Of a stretch of 64,000 nt of DNA, positions 57,601 through 64,000 are shown piece by piece. The number at the start of each line of letters is the position of its first letter. The stretch's first letter is position 1. The stretch spans positions 140,181 to 204,180 of the forward strand of contig JASANG010001975.1 of NCBI GenBank assembly GCA_030248215.1, given 5' to 3'. A program made the translations under genes and the position numbers. The DNA is from Enoplolaimus lenunculus. Its lineage: Eukaryota > Nematoda > Enoplea > Enoplida > Thoracostomopsidae. Under the pieces are notes generated by a model, which was given only the letters and a program-made list of their open reading frames with translations, had not been told where the DNA came from and did no database searches.

Positions 57601-59400
57601 ATTCCTAAGCCAAGCCTAAGCGTTGCAAAAATGTATTCCTAAGCTTAAGCCTAAACCTAAGCAAAAAAATGTCGTCTAGAATCTAAACCTCGTCTTTTAT
57701 AGACCCATCAGAAACCTGGATGCCCCTTAAAGTAACCTGGGCCCTGTGTGCTCTTAATTTCGCCCCGAACGCTAACCATGAAACCGAAAATTATACTACG
57801 AAAATTTGAATGCGAACCACAAAATTGACCTACAATCGTGATACAAGCAGTAGGAAAAAACAACAATGCTACAACTTACCGCTTTCTCGCCTTTCGACAC
57901 CACACGAAATACGTACGAGTTGTGCGGCGTCAAATCCATAATTTTGACACTGCACATTCGTTCAGTGTCTGTTCGGTAAAACTTGCAATCTTCATCCATA
58001 ATACCAGTTGTCCAGTACGGTCGCTCAACGCCAACTGGCCGATACTCAACCTGAAATATATAATTGTGAGAACAATCCGCCCGTGTTACTTTAAGGGGCG
58101 TCCAGGTTTCTGATGGTTCTATAATAGAGTACGTTTCGATTCTAGATTACATTTTTTGGCTTAGTCTTAGGCTTAGGCTTAGGAACTCATTTTTGCAACG
58201 CTTAGGCGTAGGCTTAGGCACTCATTTTTGCAACGTTTAGGCTTAGGCATAGGCACTCATTTTTGCAACGTTTAGGCTTAGGCTTAGACTTAGGAGCTCA
58301 TTTTTGCAACGCTTAGGCTTAGGCGCAATCATTTTTGCAACGTTTAGGCTTAGACTTAGGAACTCATTTTTGCAACGCTTAGGCGTAGGCTTAGGCACTG
58401 ATTTTTGCAACGTTTAGGCTTAGGCTTAGACTTAGGAGCTCATTTTTGCAACGCTTAGGCTTCGGCGCACTCATTTTTGCAACGCTTAGGCTTAGGCACT
58501 CATGTTTGCAACGTTTAGGCTTAGGCTTAGGCTTAGGAACTCATTTTTGCAACGCTTAGGCTTAGGCTTAGGAATACGCTTAATCAACTGTTAAGCCCCC
58601 TTAAAGTAACGTTGACCGAACAATTAATAGTATCTCAAGTAATATATGATTTTTAGTCTCCCCACAGAGTATCAATTAAAAGTTTGCCACCAAACGATTT
58701 GAAAATACTGTAAGGAGCAAAGAGTGCAATACGACCAAACTGAAATTTACCACAACAGCCGTTACAAAGAATAGCTAACGAATGACAACAAGTAGAGTTA
58801 AGAGTATATCTTACTACTTCACGAGTAAAACCGAAAAAGACATGAAAAATATCACTAAATTTACTCGGATAGTACATATGGATTAAAAAGCCCACCATAC
58901 AAACCGACCTTCCCTTAGCCGTAGTAGTTGTAGCAGTGTAGTGGAAGGCTTACAATTAATCCCAATAATAATAATAATAATTCGAAATGCCATGCTGAAC
59001 CACAATTAATATTTGATCTTAGCTGCACGCCCGTAGCCAGCTCACCTTGCTAGAGGGGAGCTAAAACATTTTCACGAGGGACATTCAATGGTTTTTTTGA
59101 TGACTTACAAGCATGGTTGAAAATATTTTAGGGGGCTCAAAACTAGGTGGGGCTGAGCCCCCCTGGCCCCTCCTTGGCTACAGGCCCGCTTAGTTGAGAT
59201 AACACTTACATTTTTTGTATTGTAAAAAATAATTTATTTCGTTATAAAATTTAAAGAAAATACACATTTAATTTAAAACAAAAATCAAATTACACTTACC
59301 TTATAATTGGTAACACGATTATTCTTTAAAGACGGCCAAAACACGACAACTTCTTGCGAATTCATTGCTTGTGCGACAACTCGTTGAACGCGTGGCAAAT
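45650..59400 (-). CDS. PTPRF: LAR-type receptor protein tyrosine phosphatase, 5'-partial
   Basis: Cell-surface phosphatase of the LAR (PTPRF/PTPRD/PTPRS) family, known for axon guidance, synapse and cell-adhesion roles. Nineteen exons join in phase: 59300-59400, 57880-58050, 56782-56928, 55668-55878, 54525-54742, 54075-54278, 53009-53199, 52347-52812, 51753-51953, 50824-51042, 50165-50319, 49571-49706, 49168-49317, 48665-48849, 47766-47886, 47324-47449, 46947-47101, 46245-46380, 45650-45721 (TAG); 1120 codons. Order: fibronectin III material, a membrane-proximal region, one membrane span ([20 protein letters not shown] then FVLFIRRKK), a Gly/Pro-rich juxtamembrane exon, then D1 and D2. D1 has [22 protein letters not shown] and [10 protein letters not shown], as in active enzymes. 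D2 has [18 protein letters not shown] and [10 protein letters not shown]; the missing Tyr and the Asp-to-Glu change match LAR's weakly active D2. It ends [12 protein letters not shown]. The Ig domains and earlier FN3 repeats are not seen. The symbol is by family; paralogues cannot be told apart. Confidence 0.95.
47577..47632. mobile_element. Tc1/mariner-like MITE end in a phosphatase intron
   Basis: TACTGTAGTTACCTGAAGAAG then GATATTTATTTGGCAGCTCC, as at the ends of the 15990 family. Confidence 0.5.
48196..48456. mobile_element. TA-flanked MITE with CGCGGTTGCG arrays, copy 1
   Basis: Inverted ends CAGTCACGGACAGAATTAAG and CTTAATTCTGTCCGTGACTG inside TA (48196-48197, 48455-48456). The interior is a GC-rich array of GCGGTTGCG and GCGATCGCGATT units. 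It sits in the LAR intron 47887-48664. Confidence 0.8.
52178..52243 (-). pseudogene. Diverged tRNA-like module in a LAR intron
   Basis: On the minus strand, AAGCGTCTCG, ACCGCTCAGTGAAAGC and CTGGGGTTCAAAACC follow the order of the tRNA-like part of the 21541 element. The TTAA termini are not recognisable here. Confidence 0.45.
54944..55156. mobile_element. hAT-like MITE family 1 in a LAR intron
   Basis: Element 54952-55148; flanks GCATTTCG (54944-54951) and ACATTTCG (55149-55156). Several CCTAAGCCTAAGC units inside; ends CCAATGTATAGAACAGGGCC and GGCCGTGTTCTATACATG. Confidence 0.75.
56397..56728. mobile_element. MITE with CGCGGTTGCG arrays, copy 2
   Basis: CAGTCACGGACAGAATTAAG at the left and CTCAATTCTGTCCATGACTG at the right, with a larger array of AACCGCG units than the copy at 48196. 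It sits in the LAR intron 55879-56781. Confidence 0.75.
57550..57750. mobile_element. hAT-like MITE family 2 with perfect 8-bp duplication
   Basis: Element 57558-57742 between CCTGTGTG copies (57550-57557, 57743-57750). CCAATGTTACTTATAGGAGC at the left and CCCCTTAAAGTAACCTGGGC at the right. It lies in the LAR intron between exons 57880 and 56928. Confidence 0.8.
58070..58625. mobile_element. hAT-like MITE family 2 with greatly expanded internal array
   Basis: Element 58078-58617; flanks GAACAATC (58070-58077) and GAACAATT (58618-58625). About 160-190 bp is usual for the family; here a unit of 30-45 bp (TCATTTTTGCAACG, then CTTAGGCTTAGGC) is repeated about ten times, giving 540 bp. It lies 20 bp upstream of the LAR exon at 57880-58050. 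Confidence 0.8.
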
Positions 59401-59946
59401 CTGTAAAACAACCAGGATGTTTAAGTGTACCGCCAGCGAACCTTGTCGCTGTTATGCTACTATCAGTATCGATACTACCACCGCCACCGCCGCCGACATG
59501 GAGTTGGGAAGTGTCGCCGTCATTATGACACTGGCTTGGCCAGTCCCACGACCAACGGTCTTCTTCGACACGATGATTCTCATACGCATAATCGTCGTCT
59601 ACATAAGAAGGATCGGTCCATTGAGCGGCGGCTAACATCAAACGCCGTTGCTTCCACTGCACCTGTGGCAGCCCACGACCGGACGCAGTAGAACGCTTGC
59701 GAAAACTATGACGTTTCCTCCTCCTCCAACAACAACAACAACAGCTCACCACATCAAACGAATCCACCGCTTTAAGACAATCATACATTCCATATGTACA
59801 TAAATCATTGGCAGGGTCATTATGTATTGGCAGACTGCCAGCCGTACGCAAATTTGCTAAAATTTTTGTTTTTGTCCACAAACACATTGAACAACACTCT
59901 CTGAATGATCCACGCCAACTGCTGCAGCGGCTGTTCTGATAGAAGC

Positions 59947-60034
<88 letters not shown>

Positions 60035-60466
60035 GCCACCTGGCCCCATGCTACAACTGGACATGGTAGTATAACCGTTAGCAACCGCATACCACCAAAC
60101 GTTCTGCTGACCATCATAAATTCCATTACCGCTTGTATTTCTACAGTACCAATACGAAAAAACAGACGGTCTATCAAACATGCTGTCTCCATTTATCGTA
60201 GCACCTACGTTATCATCACCTACTGCCGACGAAATAACCCAACTCGAATTAGGCCAAACGCGCCCTACGATGAATTCAACTACATCATCACCATTGGGCC
60301 AACCTGTATGTAACACTACAACGATTAATGCAAACGACTGAAGCGACCAAAACCGATGCAAGTCAAACAAAATTGACCCTACTGACATAGTTTCACTATC
60401 GACTTCGTTGCGCTGAACGCCCGTAGTGACCAGCAGTTGTTCATTAATAATACAAGTTTGTCGCAT
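59300..60466 (-). other. 389-codon open frame in phase with the first LAR exon
   Basis: From ATG at 60464-60466 an uninterrupted frame runs into the LAR exon 59300-59400 and ends in phase at its donor. A second ATG at 60386-60388 starts a signal-peptide-like stretch (FWSLQSFALIVVVLHTGW). The frame also crosses a (TAT)n(TGT)n tract read as poly-Tyr then poly-Cys, and a WTDPSYVDDDYAYENH region. The competing reading is an intron ending at the good acceptor TTGTTTTACAG (59401-59411). That length without stops is unlikely by chance in this AT-rich DNA, so the segment could be a first exon or alternative 5' end. Confidence 0.4.
59945..60032. repeat. (CAA)n(TAA)n microsatellite
   Basis: About 15 CAA followed by about 14 TAA units on the plus strand. 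Confidence 0.9.
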
Positions 60467-62627
60467 TAAAACGTAAATACACCTTCATATGGAAATGGTT
60501 TCTACTAATTGCCAAATAACACCCAACGTCGACCGACTATTTTTTGACCAACTAAAAGTTAATATACTGAAACGCTCAATAGTATCGATTATTAAACGGT
60601 CATAAAGCATCAAAACCTATACAGTACCGTCAAACGATCTGTAATAGTATTATATCTATATTATTAAAACTGAAACGCTCCACATACGTATTTTGGGCAA
60701 CGTTCCAGCAGATTTGTATACCCATATGACAATTTGTTACTATTTTGTTGTTTTATTCAATTGTCAATCAAGTTTCAAGGCTTAAGTGCAGACTTGCTTC
60801 AACAAATCTTTCTAAACATATGCCAAGCAAGTTGCACATGTGTGCAACTACGGATTACTAGTTATTATTACAACTGAAACGCTCCACATACGTATTTTTC
60901 GCATCGTTCCAGCTGTTGTAATGATTATTTCACATATTAAAAAACAGACAGCATATATATGCAAATTAAAACACTTTCTTAAAAAGTGTAATGAGAAATA
61001 TTTTGGGGTTGTGTAAATTTGCAACCACGTTGAAAATAGTATTTGTAATAATTCAAACAACGTGCATTTCAAGTTCCCTGATTTGATACTATAACACGGT
61101 GTAGTCAACAGAAAAGTCAAAATTTTACCAAGGTATGGTCTATCTTTGGTGAACATGCTAATTTCAAAATATACCATTATTCTCCCTAATTATCGGCTAA
61201 GGGCAAATGCTAAACCATGATGTTAAACTATATTCAGCAAAGGGCGGTGGGTGGTTTGCGTAATGACAATACAATGATAAATACACAGTTGATATAAATC
61301 CTACAAATTCATCACCCCCCCCCAGGTATGACTGAAATAAGCACTTTTAGATGCTTTAAAATTAACCTACAACTTCGTTAAAGCCAACACAAAACCTGTT
61401 TAATTGACACCGCCGCCTGCTGTCAAATAACTACATAAGCACAACGTAATACTACCTAATATTTAAGATAAACTACTACTCGGTACCTTAAGCATCACAC
61501 AATTAATTACCGTCTGATCACACCACAGGTCAGAAAATGTTCCTACGTCAAAATCCAACAAAAATATCTCCAAAACCACTCAAATCAAAACTTTCTAACG
61601 AAGCAACAGCCTCCTAAACCGACCTTACGCGATCACAGGGGTCGAAAATCCGTTCGAATAAGACAGAAAAAATCACTACAACGCATACGTAACTACTTAA
61701 ACCAGCTCAAGACACGTCGTACACCGTATATTCAAGTATGGTCAAAAATAACTCATAGGCCCGTTCTGGCACACGCTGTAATCGTTCGTATATATTTGAA
61801 ATGCCGTATTTTAGGTATGCAGAGTAGGCACAACACAACCCAGCGCATCTTCAATATCAATTAGGATAATTAGGTTCGGTCATCCAAAACAACGACGCAT
61901 CGAAAACGTAAGCCACCACAACGACTGAACGCATTCCGCAGCATACAACAAACACCATACAACCGCAAGTACAGGTGACGCACAACGGGGGGGATGTGCG
62001 TCCCTACGGATGTCGTCTCCCCTCGATCGACCTGGTTCCCTCTGTATTACGCGTAACCGTATCATAAGTGCAACCAGCGTACGCTGCTACTAACCGTAAG
62101 CAGGCATTCTATCACCAAATTTGCCCCTTGTTCGCCAGCCAAACTGAGTACAGCGTAGTAAAGCGTTTACCCACCACAAATCGTTGGCGTTCGCCAAATC
62201 TTGCTACTATACCGTGGCTGTTTCTTTCAAGTTTTCTTTCATTTTAGCTCTTGCTTCTATCTTAGCAATCGCCGAGTCTTCTCTAATTAGTTTGGCTAGT
62301 GTGTACTCGGGTAATTCCTGGTTTCAGGAAAAAATAAAAACAGTACCGGTTCATTATACAACAACAACAACAACTACTACTACTACTACTGTTATTACCG
62401 CTGCACGTAGGACCACAATTACAGCTTAGCACCAGGGCCGAGTTTTTAATTGACATTACTATGATCCGTTTCCGCTTCAGTTATTTTGTCTATAGCGCGA
62501 AGATTCGCTAGCGCCGTACCCACAAAATTATTCGTTTTACGTTGCCGAAAAAATTTATTCGACAAAATTAAAACAATTAATGACAAAGTTTCCCGTAATT
62601 AAATACTTATGAATAATGAGCCCTGAT
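60467..62627. other. No gene recognised; includes a direct repeat
   Basis: ACTGAAACGCTCCACATACG followed by TATTTT and CGTTCCAGC occurs at about 60668 and 60871 in the same orientation. A C9-10 run lies at about 61315, and an (ACA)n/(ACT)n tract at about 62360-62395. No FN3 or Ig exon was found on the minus strand, although the LAR gene should continue upstream. Confidence 0.45.
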
Positions 62628-62730
62628 CAGGGTGCAACCGGAATTCCGGTTCCGGTTCAGATTCCGGCATTTTTTCACCTTCCGGTTCCGGTTCCGGTAA
62701 ATTTTTACCGGATTTAAAAATTCCGGTGTT
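62628..62730. mobile_element. CCGGTT-type MITE fragment
   Basis: CAGGGTGCAACCGGAATTCC at the left followed by CGGTTCCGGTTCAG and CCTTCCGGTTCCGG units; the right end is missing. Confidence 0.55.
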
Positions 62731-64000
62731 ATAATTTGGCTGTTTTCTTAACTTTGCTAATTTTTAAGAATCTCTTTTGAACGCCACGTGTACTCCGAAT
62801 ATAAGCCATTGATGGTGGATTTCACTTCAGTCGATGATAAAAATCTAAAATAATCACACAGGATTTTGGGTTGTTCGAGATCGGCAACGAAAACACAATT
62901 CAAACATTACCGTAACCGATAATTCAACAAGACATCGTCTTTACCAAACAATAATAAATTCAAATTCGGATTTGGCGATGGCGCCCGATCCCGTTTGTCG
63001 ATACGCCCCTGCTATTATATAGACCCATATTGTTTTGAACCGAAACGAATATGTGCCATTGCTAAACCAAAAAAAAAAACAACAACAACAACATATCGAT
63101 TAACAGTTTTTTTCTCTCAATAGAGTGTATATCATTGAAAATAAACTTGTGTCATTTGGCTTAAATAAAACCTATATCGAGTCCTCCGAATAATTTCGAA
63201 TAGAACCTAAACCAGATCGGCCATTTTTGGTTTGATAGTCACATTAAAAACGAACATTTTGTATGCATTTTTTGCAAACAAACCACATGACATTCGGTTT
63301 GGCTTATAGGTGCTGCACTGTGAGTTCAATTTCTTAGGCTCGACCCATAACAAAATTTATCTGACGTTTCGTTCCAGCTTAGAAGAGTACAAATGATTTT
63401 CGTTGAACGTCCATATAGTTACAACAGGGCGCAAAAACGGAACTGGATTATACCGGAATCGCAATCGGGATCGGAACATCAAAGCTATACCGGAATCGGA
63501 ATAATTTAATAGAAAAAAATGATGCTGAATTGTTATAAAACAATATCACAACAAGTAGGTCTAAAATTAAAACGTGGAAATTCCGATTTTGATTGATTGT
63601 GCAATCTCAGATGCGCATCCGCATGGACGATTCAGAAAAATTTAAAAATAAAGATTCGACATCGACAAAAATGTTGGTATGAGCACAACACTAAATCTGA
63701 CTTAATAATTCTAATAATTAAACTAAACGACTTTGTGCCATACGCCGTGCGGTGTATGCTAATCGACTTTAACAGAAATGTAATAAAATTGTGAGTCGCA
63801 AAAACTAACGGACTACGGCATATTTCCAACTGACGTATTCAAGCCTTGCGGCTTACAAAGTGTCGCAAATCAAATCCCAAACTGTAAAAATAATTATCAC
63901 AACATTAAGCTTTAGCCGACGTTAGCTATTCGTAAGCCTGCCAAAAATCTTGGCTGCAACGAACTCTTAGCTACCGGAAACGAGGCCCATGGAAAGATCA
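62731..64000. other. No gene recognised
   Basis: AT-rich. A further diverged CGGAATCGG-type repeat fragment lies at about 63426-63505, starting ACAGGGCGCAAAAACGG. Confidence 0.4.

Noticed and set aside
58082-58615. CRISPR-like regular array
   Set aside because: The units are contiguous and variable with no unique spacers, lie between transposon ends, and the genome is eukaryotic.
59965-60466. Upstream FN3 or Ig exons of LAR
   Set aside because: No FN3 Trp/Tyr pattern or Ig Cys-Trp-Cys pattern could be placed; kept only as an open frame of unclear status.
62184-62429. Secreted Thr-rich protein
   Set aside because: It lacks an ATG start, ends in an (ACA/ACT)n tract and has no splice context.
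1-64000. Firm assignment to Nematoda from TTAGGC arrays
   Set aside because: The hexamers lie inside transposons and can arise without telomeres; gene content alone does not fix the phylum.

Overview
The window is animal nuclear DNA: AT-rich, with multi-exon genes split by GT-AG introns (many donors GTAAG or GTACG) and crowded by short inverted-repeat transposons. The recognisable genes (STRIP, FoxL2, MED7, ATP synthase subunit e, ANKRD49, LAR-type receptor phosphatase) are conserved metazoan genes, so this is not a prokaryote, fungus or plant. The phylum is uncertain. Many of the transposons contain internal TTAGGC arrays, the nematode telomere unit, and the protein divergence is fairly high, so an early-branching nematode or relative is one possibility. 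This is weak evidence because the arrays lie inside mobile elements.

Layout. 0.8-5.8 kb (+): 3' eight exons of a STRIP/FAM40 (Far11) subunit of the STRIPAK phosphatase-kinase complex. 5.8-8.0 kb: nested MITEs. 8.07-12.5 kb (-): a FoxL2-type forkhead gene whose DNA-binding domain is interrupted by a MITE-filled intron. 12.5-23.8 kb: gene-poor repeat field with at least seven transposon families, a mobile minisatellite and a tRNA-bearing element. 23.9-25.05 kb (-): a six-exon small membrane-protein gene I do not recognise. 25.2-27.1 kb (-): a three-exon gene of 319 codons, also unrecognised. 28.75-29.9 kb (-): MED7 of the Mediator middle module. 30.1-33.3 kb: an island of tRNA-like sequences in inverted-repeat elements, with a nested insertion. 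33.5-35.8 kb (+): ATP synthase subunit e. 36-37.7 kb: MITEs and a possible orphan 3' exon. 37.8-42.0 kb (-): ANKRD49. 42.1-45.6 kb: repeats. 45.65-59.4 kb, perhaps to 60.47 kb (-): a LAR-type receptor tyrosine phosphatase with FN3 repeats, one membrane span and two phosphatase domains. 60.5-64 kb: no gene recognised.

The genes do not form a functional cluster; their proximity looks incidental. The unusual part is the mobile DNA. Several small nonautonomous transposons carry foreign cargo between their terminal repeats: tRNA-like Pol III promoters, telomere-type hexamers, or minisatellites. Target-site duplications of different lengths (TTAA, 8 bp, 5 bp, TA) show that unrelated transposase systems are involved. 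Exon boundaries were worked out by hand from splice signals, reading-phase continuity and remembered family sequences; no database search was run.
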